From: Burkholderia diffusa
GTDB taxonomy: Bacteria; Pseudomonadota; Gammaproteobacteria; Burkholderiales; Burkholderiaceae
Direction: 5' to 3'
NCBI RefSeq assembly: GCF_902499115.1
Contig: NZ_CABVPN010000004.1
Span: 1-64,000, forward strand
DNA: 64,000 nucleotides
Part shown: positions 1 through 8,814 of the stretch, piece after piece
Position numbering within the stretch: the stretch's first letter is position 1
Layout of the letters: every line of letters begins with the position of its first letter
The notes under the pieces: model-generated
What the model was told of the DNA's origin: nothing
Seen by the model: the letters and a program-made list of their open reading frames with translations, nothing else
Database searches by the model: none
Made by a program: the position numbers and the translations under genes

Positions 1-63
1 CAGGTGTGTAAGCGCAGTAATGCGTTCAGCTAACTGATACTAATTGCCCGTAAGGCTTGATCC
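1..63 (+). rRNA. rrl: 23S ribosomal RNA, 3' end (partial)
   Basis: The first ~60 bases match the conserved 3' end of bacterial 23S rRNA (GCGCAGTAATGCGTTCAGCT, then CTAATTGCCCG and GGCTTGATCC). The terminal GCTTGATC would pair with the 5' end of the molecule, which lies outside the window. The mature end is approximate to a few bases. Confidence 0.93.
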
Positions 64-251
64 TATAACAAGTCTGTTTCGACAGTCGTTAGCGCTTCAG
101 CGCTTTACGAATGTCGAACGTCGAGTGCAAGGCACTCGACGTACAGCGGTTGAACTACCGCGTATGTGTGAGATACAACCTCACAACCCAACGAAATTAC
201 TGCTTCTTCCAAGATTGGTTCTGTTGGCCACGCCAGCAGAACAACCCTCTT
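64..251 (+). other. 23S-5S spacer with a perfect hairpin
   Basis: This transcribed spacer holds no tRNA. It contains a perfect 11-bp inverted repeat, ACGTCGAGTGC (118-128) and GCACTCGACGT (132-142), separated by three bases. Such a stem could take part in pre-rRNA processing; that role is inferred. Confidence 0.6.
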
Positions 252-366
252 TGCCTGATGACCATAGCGAGTCGGTCCCACCCCTTCCCATCCCGAACAG
301 GACCGTGAAACGACTCTACGCCGATGATAGTGCGGATTCCCGTGTGAAAGTAGGTAATCGTCAGGC
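252..366 (+). rRNA. rrf: 5S ribosomal RNA
   Basis: The segment begins TGCCTGATGACCATAGCG and ends GTAGGTAATCGTCAGGC, so its ends pair as the 5S terminal stem. It contains the conserved CCCATCCCGAACAGG and CGCCGATGATAGTG blocks. The length of about 115 nt fits a Burkholderia 5S rRNA. It follows the 23S end in normal rrn order. Confidence 0.96.
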
Positions 367-378
367 TCCCTAAGCCAG

Positions 379-410
379 AAACCCCCGCCCGAAAAGGCGG
401 GGGTTTTTGC
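379..410 (+). terminator. Intrinsic terminator of the rrn operon
   Basis: An 11-bp GC-rich stem (AAACCCCCGCC, 379-389, with GGCGGGGGTTT, 396-406), a six-base loop and a T run form a classic rho-independent terminator just after 5S. Confidence 0.93.
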
Positions 411-786
411 ATTTCGGCGTCGAAAATGAATACGAGCGAAACGACGAGTGCAAGGCGGTTGGAGCTGGCATCCAGCCATGGTGCTGTGATGGCCGATGAT
501 GAGCGACATTGATCGATGATCGTCGAAAAATGTCACTTTCGAGCAAAATGCGCCCGAATTGATGTTTCCGTCCCTCGACGTGTCGTGCCGACCTGATCGC
601 GTACGCCATTCGGTGACTGCAGCACGATATCGTCATAAAAATCTATGCGCATAAAGTCCATTCGCGCATGCCCGGCAGAGCAGACCAGCAGCCCATCAGG
701 GTAATATCACCATTCATCCCGATTCCTGGCGTTCATCTGCATAGCCGGCACTCGGTGTCCTTCGTATTTCGTTTCCCGCACCATTC
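411..786. other. Intergenic region between rrn and the MFS gene
   Basis: This stretch of about 375 bases is less GC-biased than the neighbouring genes. Short open frames on both strands here show no family motif or codon bias. It presumably carries the promoter of the MFS gene at 787, but no clear promoter or operator was recognised. Confidence 0.5.
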
Positions 787-2211
787 ATGATTAATAGCCC
801 TGCCCACCGTGGTAGGACGACCGACTTCTTGCCGTATCTGGTCGCTGCAACGTTCTTCATGGAGTATCTCGACACGACCGTGATCGCGACCGCGCTGCCT
901 CAGATGGCACGCTCGTTCGGCGTCGGTCCGAACGCGCTCAGCCTCGGGATAACGGCCTATATGCTGGCGCTCGCGGTGTTCATCCCGATCAGCGGCTGGA
1001 TTGCGGATCGTTACGGCTCGCGCACGGTGTTTGCCACCGCCATCTTCGTATTTACCGGCGCGTCGGTGCTGTGCGGGCTGTCCGAGGGCGTGATGACGTT
1101 TACGGCCGCGCGCCTGCTGCAGGGCGTCGGCGGGGCGATGATGGTGCCGGTCGGACGGCTGATCGTCGTTCGCAGCACCGAGAAGGCCGAGCTGATGCGC
1201 GCAATCGCGACGATCACGTGGCCGGGCATCGTCGCGCCAGTCGTCGGGCCGCCCATCGGCGGCTTCATCACGACCTACGCGTCATGGCGATGGATCTTCC
1301 TGCTGAATGTCCCGTTCGGCATTGTTGCGCTCGTCTGTACCTGGCTGATCGTCCGGAACACACGTGCTGACGAGCAACGGCCGCTCGATTGGGTCGGCTT
1401 CGTGCTGGGAGGCGCTGCGCTGACCTGTCTGCTGATCGGTACCGAAGCGGCTGGCCAGCAGGACGTCGACTTCACGCGCGCGGGTATTCTGGTGGGCGCG
1501 AGCGTGCTGTTCGGCATCGCCGTGTGGATGCACGGGCAACGCTGTGCGCATCCGCTGCTCGATTTCTCGACGCTGAAAGTGCCGACATTCTCGGTGACGG
1601 TGATCACCGGCTCCATCACGCGGATGGCGATCAACGCCGTGCCGTATCTGCTGCCGCTGCTGTTCCAGATCGGCTTCGGGCTGTCGCCATTCCAGTCCGG
1701 CCTACTGTTGCTCGCGAGCGCGCTTGGCAATCTTGGGATGAAGGCGGGAACGTCGCGGATCCTCGACCGATTCGGGTTCCGGCGCGTTGCGCTCGTCGAC
1801 GTGACGATCGCAGGTCTCTTCACGATCGCGTGTGGCTGGCTGACAGCGTCGACGCCGCTGGCGGTCACGCTGTTCGTCGTATTCGTCTACGGGCTCACGC
1901 GGTCGATGCAGTTCACGACGCTCGCGACGTTGGCATATGCGGACATTCCTGCTCGACAGACGAGCGCGGCCAGCACGCTGTGGAGCGCGGCGCAGCAGAT
2001 GACGATCGGGATGGGGATTGCATTCGGTGCGTTGTCGCTGCGGTTGGCGGCGTTGGTGCGTGGCGACGCGGCCGGCATGCATTACGTGCTCGACGATTTT
2101 CGCTGGGCGTTCGTTGCGGCGGGCGTGCTCGCGCTGCTGACGTTGCCCGGCTATGCCCGGCTGGCTTCCAATGCTGGCGATCACCTCCGGGCAAATGCGG
2201 CCCGCGGGTAA
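787..2211 (+). CDS. MFS multidrug-type transporter, DHA2 (14-TMS) family
   Basis: A 474-residue inner-membrane carrier. The N-terminus has the DHA2 motif C-like stretch FMEYLDTTVIATALPQMA, followed by GWIADRYGSRTVF (motif A, loop 2-3) and RLLQGVGGAMMVPVGRL in TM4. Its length and many hydrophobic segments fit a 14-helix proton-driven exporter of the EmrB/QacA type. Substrates cannot be read from the sequence. It stands alone after the rrn terminator, with no membrane-fusion partner or adjacent regulator, so it is not a typical emrAB tripartite operon. The ATG at 787 gives a full N-terminus but has no strong ribosome binding site. Confidence 0.88.
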   Translation: MINSPAHRGRTTDFLPYLVAATFFMEYLDTTVIATALPQMARSFGVGPNALSLGITAYMLALAVFIPISGWIADRYGSRTVFATAIFVFTGASVLCGLSEGVMTFTAARLLQGVGGAMMVPVGRLIVVRSTEKAELMRAIATITWPGIVAPVVGPPIGGFITTYASWRWIFLLNVPFGIVALVCTWLIVRNTRADEQRPLDWVGFVLGGAALTCLLIGTEAAGQQDVDFTRAGILVGASVLFGIAVWMHGQRCAHPLLDFSTLKVPTFSVTVITGSITRMAINAVPYLLPLLFQIGFGLSPFQSGLLLLASALGNLGMKAGTSRILDRFGFRRVALVDVTIAGLFTIACGWLTASTPLAVTLFVVFVYGLTRSMQFTTLATLAYADIPARQTSAASTLWSAAQQMTIGMGIAFGALSLRLAALVRGDAAGMHYVLDDFRWAFVAAGVLALLTLPGYARLASNAGDHLRANAARG

Positions 2212-2472
2212 GCAGGATTTCTCATTGCATTGGCGTCGCGACGGGTGTGGGCTTCAGATTATTGAAGCTCACTCGAAACGTCGATCCGTCATGGCGACGA
2301 TCGTCTGAAGTGCAGTGCGCCCCGTCGCCCGTTACCACCAATGATGCGCAGACCGTGCGGTGGCGGCACGGCACAACACAACGATCCTTGCGCAATGATG
2401 CGCGGTGCCTGTTGCGCCAACTCATCCGCATGCCGAATGGCGAGACAACATCACGTTGCACCCCGCAGGCCG

Positions 2473-3216
2473 TCACTGTGCGTCATGGAAGATGATGCCG
2501 ACCGTGTGGCGGTGGCCGCTTCGGATTCTGCTCACGCCATGGCGCAGGTTGACGCGATAGACGCCGCGCGTTCCCTGCACGGGCCTGCCGTGGACGGCGA
2601 AGAACACCGCATCGCCTTGCGTCAGCGGCACCACTTCCGCGCGTGACTGCATGCGTGGTCGCTGTTCCGTCAACACGAACTCGCCGCCCGTGAAATCCCG
2701 ACCAGGTACCGACAGCAGGATGGCGACCTGAAGCGGAAAGACATGCTCGCCGTACAGGTCCTGATGGAGGCAATTGTAGTCGTCGGGACCGTATTGCAGG
2801 ATCAGCGGCGTCGGTCGTGTCTGTCCCGCCGCGTGGCAGCGATCGAGGAATGTCCGGTGCTCTTTCGGATAGCGGACGTCGATCCCGAGTGCCTGGTTCC
2901 AGCGATTGGCGATCGGCGCAAGATGCGGGTAGAGCGTCATGCGTAGCGCGGCGACGACGCCAGGCAGCGGATACGCGAAGTACTTGTATTCGCCGCGCCC
3001 GAAGCCGTGCCGTGCCATCACGATGCGCGAACGATAGAGCGCATCCCGCGGATAGAGCGAGGCGAGCGCGTCGCACTCGCTTGCGGAGATCAGGCCCGGT
3101 ACTCGCGCACATCCGTAGCGACCGAGCTCGACATCGACGGTCGGCCAGTCGATTGTATCGACGCGTTGCGCGATGTCCGTCGATTCGACGGCAGGTTGCA
3201 GATTGGCGATATTCAC
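2473..3216 (-). CDS. 2OG-Fe(II) oxygenase family protein
   Basis: A protein of about 247 residues resembling the Oxygenase-NA group of 2-oxoglutarate/Fe(II) dioxygenases. The iron triad appears as the HxD in NCLHQDLYGEH and a distal histidine in the C-terminal GHRHTVGIIFHDA. FPLQVAILLS and GGEFVLTEQRP fit the jelly-roll core, and an arginine near the end (YRVNLRHGVSR) could bind 2-oxoglutarate. The start chosen is GTG at 3216, which follows GAGGT at proper distance; an upstream ATG at 3261 would add 15 residues without family support. Substrate unknown. It lies convergent with the MFS gene. Confidence 0.8.
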   Translation of the reverse strand: MNIANLQPAVESTDIAQRVDTIDWPTVDVELGRYGCARVPGLISASECDALASLYPRDALYRSRIVMARHGFGRGEYKYFAYPLPGVVAALRMTLYPHLAPIANRWNQALGIDVRYPKEHRTFLDRCHAAGQTRPTPLILQYGPDDYNCLHQDLYGEHVFPLQVAILLSVPGRDFTGGEFVLTEQRPRMQSRAEVVPLTQGDAVFFAVHGRPVQGTRGVYRVNLRHGVSRIRSGHRHTVGIIFHDAQ

Positions 3217-3506
3217 GGGCGTACCTCGGTTCGTCAGCGATGTGGCGCCGTACGCTCGCACGGAATATTCGCAAGCGTCGCATGCACGGTTGAAGCCACG
3301 ATGAAAGTTGATGAACCCAGTCTAGCGGCGTCCGTGTGCCGGCGCGCTCCAGATCTTGCGCTTCAATCTGGAAAGGCCGAAAAGGCAAGGACGTGGCACG
3401 AACCCATCGAATGCCGAGAAGTGTCGAAGCGGAAAAGCGGAGAAGCGACGGCGAAATCTTCCACGGCAGGCGACCGGCTCTCACCGGCCACCCACCGTTT
3501 GCCCGA

Positions 3507-5099
3507 TCACGCCACTGACCGGAACAACCAGTAGAGCCCGCCTGCCAGCACGATCGACGCGGGCAGCGTCAGCACCCACGCGAGCACGAGGCTGCGCACC
3601 GTGCTCCACTGCAGCCCTGATCCGTTCGCGGCCATCGTGCCCGCAACGCCCGACGACAGCACGTGCGTCGTCGACACGGGTAGCCCGTACACGTCGGCGG
3701 CACCGATCGTCAGCATCGCGACGAGTTCGGCCGACGCACCCTGCCCATACGTCAAATGCTGCTTGCCGATCTTCTCGCCGACGGTCACGACGATCCGCTT
3801 CCAGCCGACCATCGTGCCGAGGCCAAGTGCGATCGCGACGGCGACTTTCACCCACGTCGGAATGAACTTGGTCGCGTGGTCGAGTTGCTTGCGATAGTTG
3901 TCGATGGCGAGTTTGTCGTCGGCGGCGAGCGCGGGCTGCCCCGACTTCTCGATCAGGCGAATCGCTTCGGATACCAGATACATCGTGTTGCGCACGTTGT
4001 CGACGTCGCGTTGCGGCACCGCCGCCATCGACCCCGACGTGCCGACCGCGGTCGCGAGCATCGTGGACAGCTGTTGCACGGCAGGCAGCACGGCGGGCGT
4101 CAGTTCACGATGCTGCACGTAGTGTTCGACGTCGGCGCGCGGGTTCGCGGACGGCGCGACGCCGTTCGTATACTTCCCGAACGTCGCGGCAGCCTGGTTC
4201 GCGACGGCGACGAACGTCTGCGTTTCGGCTGGCGTGACGGCCTTGTTCAGCGCATACGCGGTCGGCACGGTGCCGATCAGGATCAGCATGATGAGGCCCA
4301 TCCCTTTCTGCCCGTCGTTCGATCCGTGCGCGAACGATACGCCTGTGCAGGTCAAGATCAGCAGGCAGCGAATCCAGAACGGCGGCGGCTGATCCTTCGG
4401 CGGCTCCTTGTACAGATCGGGAATCCGCACGAGCGCCTTCAGCACGAGCAGCAGCAGTGCCGCGCACAGGAAGCCCACGATCGGCGAGAACAGCAGCGAC
4501 TTGCCGACACCGAGCGCCTGGCCCCAGTCGACGCCGCTTGTGCCGGACGGTCCGTGCATCAACTGGTTCATCAGACCGACGCCGATGATCGACCCAATCA
4601 GCGTATGCGAGCTCGACGACGGTAGCCCGAAATACCAGGTCGCGAGATTCCACATGATCGCGGCGATCAGCAGCGCGAACACCATCGCGAAGCCCGCGCC
4701 GCTACCGACCTGCAGGATCAGTTCGACCGGCAGCAACTGCAGGATGCCGAACGCGACGACCCCACTCGAGACCATCACGCCGAGGAAGTTCCACATGCCG
4801 GACCAGATCACCGCGACGTTGGGCGTCAGCGAGTGGGTATAGATCACGGTGGCCACCGCGTTCGCGGTGTCGTGGAAGCCGTTGACGAATTCGAAGCCGA
4901 GCGCGATCAGCAGCGCGGCGCCGAGCATGAGGTACGGGAACAGCGACCCTTCGCGGACCGGCGACAGATCGGCGATCAGGTGCGTGGCGATATAGGCGGC
5001 GCCGAATGCGAGCACCAGCAGGAACACGGCATAGCCGACCTGCCTGGTGCGTTCGACTGAACCCGAATTGTTCGGCGCGGACGAAGCAGGATGATTCAT
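3507..5099 (-). CDS. pit: Low-affinity inorganic phosphate transporter, Pit family
   Basis: A 530-residue inner-membrane symporter that takes up metal-phosphate complexes with protons. Both halves carry Pit/PHO4 signatures: GFEFVNGFHDTANAVATV near residue 70 and FAHGSNDGQKGMGLI in the second repeat, then GLPVSTTHVLSSGVAG near the C-terminus. The hydrophilic loop between the halves (roughly residues 290-400) matches long bacterial PitA proteins. It is monocistronic: the oxygenase downstream is about 290 bases away and the LysR gene upstream is separate. No Pho box was recognised upstream, which fits constitutive expression. Confidence 0.93.
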   Translation of the reverse strand: MNHPASSAPNNSGSVERTRQVGYAVFLLVLAFGAAYIATHLIADLSPVREGSLFPYLMLGAALLIALGFEFVNGFHDTANAVATVIYTHSLTPNVAVIWSGMWNFLGVMVSSGVVAFGILQLLPVELILQVGSGAGFAMVFALLIAAIMWNLATWYFGLPSSSSHTLIGSIIGVGLMNQLMHGPSGTSGVDWGQALGVGKSLLFSPIVGFLCAALLLLVLKALVRIPDLYKEPPKDQPPPFWIRCLLILTCTGVSFAHGSNDGQKGMGLIMLILIGTVPTAYALNKAVTPAETQTFVAVANQAAATFGKYTNGVAPSANPRADVEHYVQHRELTPAVLPAVQQLSTMLATAVGTSGSMAAVPQRDVDNVRNTMYLVSEAIRLIEKSGQPALAADDKLAIDNYRKQLDHATKFIPTWVKVAVAIALGLGTMVGWKRIVVTVGEKIGKQHLTYGQGASAELVAMLTIGAADVYGLPVSTTHVLSSGVAGTMAANGSGLQWSTVRSLVLAWVLTLPASIVLAGGLYWLFRSVA

Positions 5100-5322
5100 G
5101 ACGGCATCTCGTAAAGGAACCGCGTCCGATCCTAGCTTTCGCTAGCAGTCAGTTTGATGACAGTACGGACGGCGAATCATGGTCTTACGGATGTGTAAGG
5201 GGGCGGTGCCGTAACGTCGTGACGCAACATGTCGTGCACGGCTCGCGTCGTCGTCCATATAGTGAACACGAGCCTGCGCACCGACATGCGGACTGCCGAC
5301 AGTGCATAGTGTGCGAACGCGG

Positions 5323-6231
5323 CTAGCGCAGCATGCGTGGCGCACTCCACGTCGATTCGCGCGCCAGCGCGACGAATGCGGCCAAATAGTCGATCGACGC
5401 ATCCGCCTCGCGGATGCCGAGGAAGATCTGTTTCGCAATGCCCTTCTTGCCGAGCTTGACCGGCACCACCGGCATCCGGTCCGCGTATTCATCCGCAAGC
5501 CACCTCGGCAGCGCGGCCACGCCCCGGCCGCTCGCCACCATCTGCAGCATGATGTCGGTCGTCTCGATCGACTTGTGGCGCCGCGGCACGATGCCGGCTG
5601 GCGTCAGGAACTGGTTGTAGATGTCGAGCCGGTCGGTTTCGACCGGGTAGGTGATCAGGACCTCGTCGGTCAGCTGCTCGGGCGTCACGTAGTCGGCGTT
5701 CGCAAACCGATGCGCATCCGCGACCACGAGCACCTGCTCGTAATCGAACACGGGATCGAAGCGCAGCCCCGGCTTGTTGAGCGGGTCGGGCGTCACGAGC
5801 ACGTCGATGTCATGGCCGAACAGCGCGCCGATGCCGCCGAACTGGAAGCGCTGCTTCACGTCCACGTCGACGTCCGGCCAGCGCGACAGGTACGGCGACA
5901 CGACCTTCAGCAGCCACTGGTAGCACGGATGGCACTCCATCCCGATGCGCAGCGCGCCGCGCTCGCCCTTCGCGTACTGCTTCATCCGCTCCTCGGCGAG
6001 TTCGAACTGCGGCAGCAGCCGGTTCGCCAGCTTCAGCAGATACTGCCCGCCCTGCGTGAGCCGAAGGCCGCGTCCTTCCCGGTCCCAGATCGGCGTACCG
6101 AGCTGCTGCTCGATTTTCCGGACGGTATGGCTGAGCGCCGATTGCGTGAGATGCAGCGCATTGGCGGCCGCGGTCAGCGAGCCTTGGCGCTCGACTTCGC
6201 GGATCACGACGAGATGGAATCGTTCCAGCAT
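5323..6231 (-). CDS. metR: LysR-type activator of methionine synthesis, MetR
   Basis: A 302-residue LysR-type regulator with an N-terminal winged helix-turn-helix (SLTAAANALHLTQSALSHTV) and a substrate-binding-like domain. It is divergent from metE across 127 bases, the classic metR/metE arrangement in which homocysteine acts as co-inducer. The ligand domain (RIGMECHPCYQWLLKVVSPY) matches MetR proteins better than generic LysR regulators. The length equals the family norm. Confidence 0.93.
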   Translation of the reverse strand: MLERFHLVVIREVERQGSLTAAANALHLTQSALSHTVRKIEQQLGTPIWDREGRGLRLTQGGQYLLKLANRLLPQFELAEERMKQYAKGERGALRIGMECHPCYQWLLKVVSPYLSRWPDVDVDVKQRFQFGGIGALFGHDIDVLVTPDPLNKPGLRFDPVFDYEQVLVVADAHRFANADYVTPEQLTDEVLITYPVETDRLDIYNQFLTPAGIVPRRHKSIETTDIMLQMVASGRGVAALPRWLADEYADRMPVVPVKLGKKGIAKQIFLGIREADASIDYLAAFVALARESTWSAPRMLR

Positions 6232-6358
6232 GGAGATCGTTCACCCAACAGATACATGAACAACTTTAATGGATGAATGAAATAATGCCATTTTATTTCA
6301 TGGGATGAAATCCCTATGATGGCTGCCGGATCTTCAATTTCTTCTGGATGGCAGCTTC
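6232..6358. promoter_or_regulatory. metR-metE divergent control region with MetR-like sites
   Basis: The known MetR site is TGAA-N5-TTCA. Here TGAACAACTTTAA (6257-6269) differs by one base, and an inverted repeat TGAAAT (6278-6283) / ATTTCA (6295-6300) lies 9 bases on. A second perfect inverted repeat, GGGAT-GAA-ATCCC, covers 6302-6314. The region is AT-rich compared with the genes, as expected for two promoters. Site assignments are inferred from the consensus. Confidence 0.7.
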
Positions 6359-8653
6359 ATGGTTACGACACACAACCTCGGTTTTCCGCGCATCGGCGCG
6401 AAGCGCGAACTCAAGTTCGGTCTCGAACGCTACTGGAAGGGCGAATCGTCGCGCGATGAACTGAAGGCCCTCGGCGCCGAACTTCGCCAACGCCACTGGA
6501 ACGACCAGCGCGACCTCGATCTCGTACCGATCGGCGATTTCGCGTTCTACGATCAGGTGCTCGACATGAGTTTCACGCTCGGCAACTTGCCGAAGCGCGT
6601 GCAGGACTTCCATGGCGACGCGCTCGACAACTATTTCCGCGTCGCGCGCGGCCGTTCGGCGCAGTCGGCGGAAGAACACGCGGCATGCTGCGGCGGTGTC
6701 GCCGCCGGTGAAATGACGAAGTGGTTCGACACGAACTATCACTACATCGTGCCGGAGTTCCACGCGGACACGAACTTCTCGCTCGATCCGTCGCGCCTGC
6801 TCCAGCAACTGGCGCAAGCGCAGGCGCAGGGCGTGGCCGCGAAGCCCGTGATTCTCGGCCCCGTCACGTATCTGTGGCTCGGCAAGGCGAAGGACGATTC
6901 CGATCGCCTTGCGCTGCTGCCGAAGCTGCTGCCGGTATATGGCGCGCTGCTCGATACGCTGACCGCGCAGGGTGTCGAATGGGTGCAGATCGACGAACCG
7001 ATCCTCGTCACCGAGCTCGACGCCGAATGGCGCCTGGCACTGCGCACCGCGTACGACACGCTCGAGACGCGCCGCATCAAGCTGCTGCTCGCGACGTACT
7101 TCGGCCAGCTTCAGGACAACCTGACGCTCGCGGCCTCGCTGCCGGTCGACGGCCTGCATATCGATGCGATCAACGCCCGCGACGAAATCGACGCGCTCGT
7201 GCGCGAACTGCCGGCCGACCGCATCCTGTCGGTGGGCGTGATCAACGGCCGCAACATCTGGAAGACGGACCTGAACGCGACGCTCGACTGGCTCGAACCG
7301 CTCGCGAAGCAACTGGGCGACCGCTTGTGGCTCGCACCGTCGTGCTCGCTGCTGCATGTGCCGGTCGATCTCGCGAGCGAGGAGAAGCTCGACGCGGAGA
7401 TCCGTGCATGGCTTGCGTTCGCGCTGCAGAAACTCGACGAACTGAAGGTGCTCGCGACCGCGCTGAACGAAGGCCGCGACAAGGTGGCCGACGCGCTCAC
7501 CGCGAACGCCGCCGCGATCGAAGCGCGCCGTCGCTCGCCGCGGGTGAACAACCCGGCGGTGAAGGCCGCGATCGCACGCATCGACGCGCAACTCGGCAAC
7601 CGCGCGAGCCCATACACGCAGCGCGCGCCGAAACAGTCGGCGCGCCTGAGTCTGCCGGCGTTCCCGACGACGACGATTGGCTCGTTTCCACAGACCGCCG
7701 AGATTCGCCTGGCGCGTAGCCAGTTCAAGGCGGGCGCGCTGGATGAAGCCGGCTACCGCAAGGCGATGCAGGCGGAAATCGAGCGCAGCGTGCGCGAGCA
7801 GGAGTCGCTCGAGCTCGACGTGCTGGTGCACGGTGAAGCCGAACGCAACGACATGGTCGAATACTTCGGCGAGCAGCTCGACGGCTATGTATTCAGCCAG
7901 TTCGGCTGGGTGCAGTCGTACGGTTCGCGCTGCGTGAAGCCGCCGATCCTGTTCGGCGACATCAGCCGCCCGAAGGCGATGACGGTCGAATGGATCGCGT
8001 ATGCGCAGTCGCTGACGAGCAAGCCGATGAAGGGCATGCTGACCGGCCCGGTGACGATCCTGAACTGGTCGTTCGTGCGCGACGACCAGCCGCGTTCGGT
8101 GTCGTGCTACCAGCTCGCGCTGGCGATCCGCGACGAAGTGCTCGATCTCGAGAAGGCCGGCGTGCGCGTGATCCAGATCGACGAGGCCGCGCTGCGCGAA
8201 GGGCTGCCGCTGCGCCGCGCGCAATGGGGCGAGTACCTGCAGTGGGCGGTCGAGTCGTTCCGCATCGCCGCGAACGGCGTGCAGGACGATACGCAGATCC
8301 ATACGCACATGTGCTATTCGGAGTTCAACGACATCATCGCGTCGATCGCCGACATGGACGCGGACGTGATCACGATCGAGACGTCGCGCTCGGACATGGA
8401 GCTGCTCGACGCGTTCGACAGCTTCAGGTATCCGAACGAGATCGGGCCGGGCGTGTACGACATCCACTCGCCGAATATCCCGACGCAGGATCACATCGTC
8501 GGCCTGATGAAGAAGGCGGCCGAGCGGATTCCGGCGGAGCGCCTGTGGGTGAACCCGGACTGCGGGCTGAAGACGCGCCAGTGGGCGGAAGTGATTCCGG
8601 CGCTGACGAACATGGTCGCCGCCGCAAAGACGCTGCGCAGCCAGGTGCGATAA
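6359..8653 (+). CDS. metE: Cobalamin-independent methionine synthase (5-methyltetrahydropteroyltriglutamate-homocysteine methyltransferase)
   Basis: A 764-residue cytosolic enzyme that transfers the methyl group of methyltetrahydropteroyl-triglutamate to homocysteine, the last step of methionine synthesis, without B12. The start (LGFPRIGAKRELKFGLERYW) is the conserved folate-side N-terminal motif. The C-terminal half holds the catalytic zinc ligands: His and Cys in IHTHMCYSEFND and the distal Cys in NPDCGLKTR. FPTTTIGSFPQT marks the second barrel. Its length equals that of known MetE proteins. It is divergent from metR, which should activate it; a hairpin terminator follows. Confidence 0.98.
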   Translation: MVTTHNLGFPRIGAKRELKFGLERYWKGESSRDELKALGAELRQRHWNDQRDLDLVPIGDFAFYDQVLDMSFTLGNLPKRVQDFHGDALDNYFRVARGRSAQSAEEHAACCGGVAAGEMTKWFDTNYHYIVPEFHADTNFSLDPSRLLQQLAQAQAQGVAAKPVILGPVTYLWLGKAKDDSDRLALLPKLLPVYGALLDTLTAQGVEWVQIDEPILVTELDAEWRLALRTAYDTLETRRIKLLLATYFGQLQDNLTLAASLPVDGLHIDAINARDEIDALVRELPADRILSVGVINGRNIWKTDLNATLDWLEPLAKQLGDRLWLAPSCSLLHVPVDLASEEKLDAEIRAWLAFALQKLDELKVLATALNEGRDKVADALTANAAAIEARRRSPRVNNPAVKAAIARIDAQLGNRASPYTQRAPKQSARLSLPAFPTTTIGSFPQTAEIRLARSQFKAGALDEAGYRKAMQAEIERSVREQESLELDVLVHGEAERNDMVEYFGEQLDGYVFSQFGWVQSYGSRCVKPPILFGDISRPKAMTVEWIAYAQSLTSKPMKGMLTGPVTILNWSFVRDDQPRSVSCYQLALAIRDEVLDLEKAGVRVIQIDEAALREGLPLRRAQWGEYLQWAVESFRIAANGVQDDTQIHTHMCYSEFNDIIASIADMDADVITIETSRSDMELLDAFDSFRYPNEIGPGVYDIHSPNIPTQDHIVGLMKKAAERIPAERLWVNPDCGLKTRQWAEVIPALTNMVAAAKTLRSQVR

Positions 8654-8700
8654 CGCGCGAACGCTGGGTGTACGCCGTCGCGATCGACGATCGGATGGCA

Positions 8701-8730
8701 ACAAGCGGCCCGCATGTGTGGGCCGCTTGT
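8701..8730 (+). terminator. Hairpin after metE
   Basis: A perfect 11-bp inverted repeat, ACAAGCGGCCC (8701-8711) and GGGCCGCTTGT (8720-8730), with an eight-base loop, lies 47 bases after the metE stop. Only TTC follows before a run of 11 G (8736-8746), so the T tract is poor. Because metE and the MHS gene are convergent, it may serve both strands. Confidence 0.7.
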
Positions 8731-8814
8731 TCGGCGGGGGGGGGGGACATTGCGGCGTACCGCGGTACGCGCACCGCAAGCGGGCAGGCGATGCCGCCTG
8801 CCCGCTGCGTGAGG

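Noticed and set aside
105..536. Open frames over the 5S rRNA and spacer
   Set aside because: They overlap a certain rRNA gene and its terminator.
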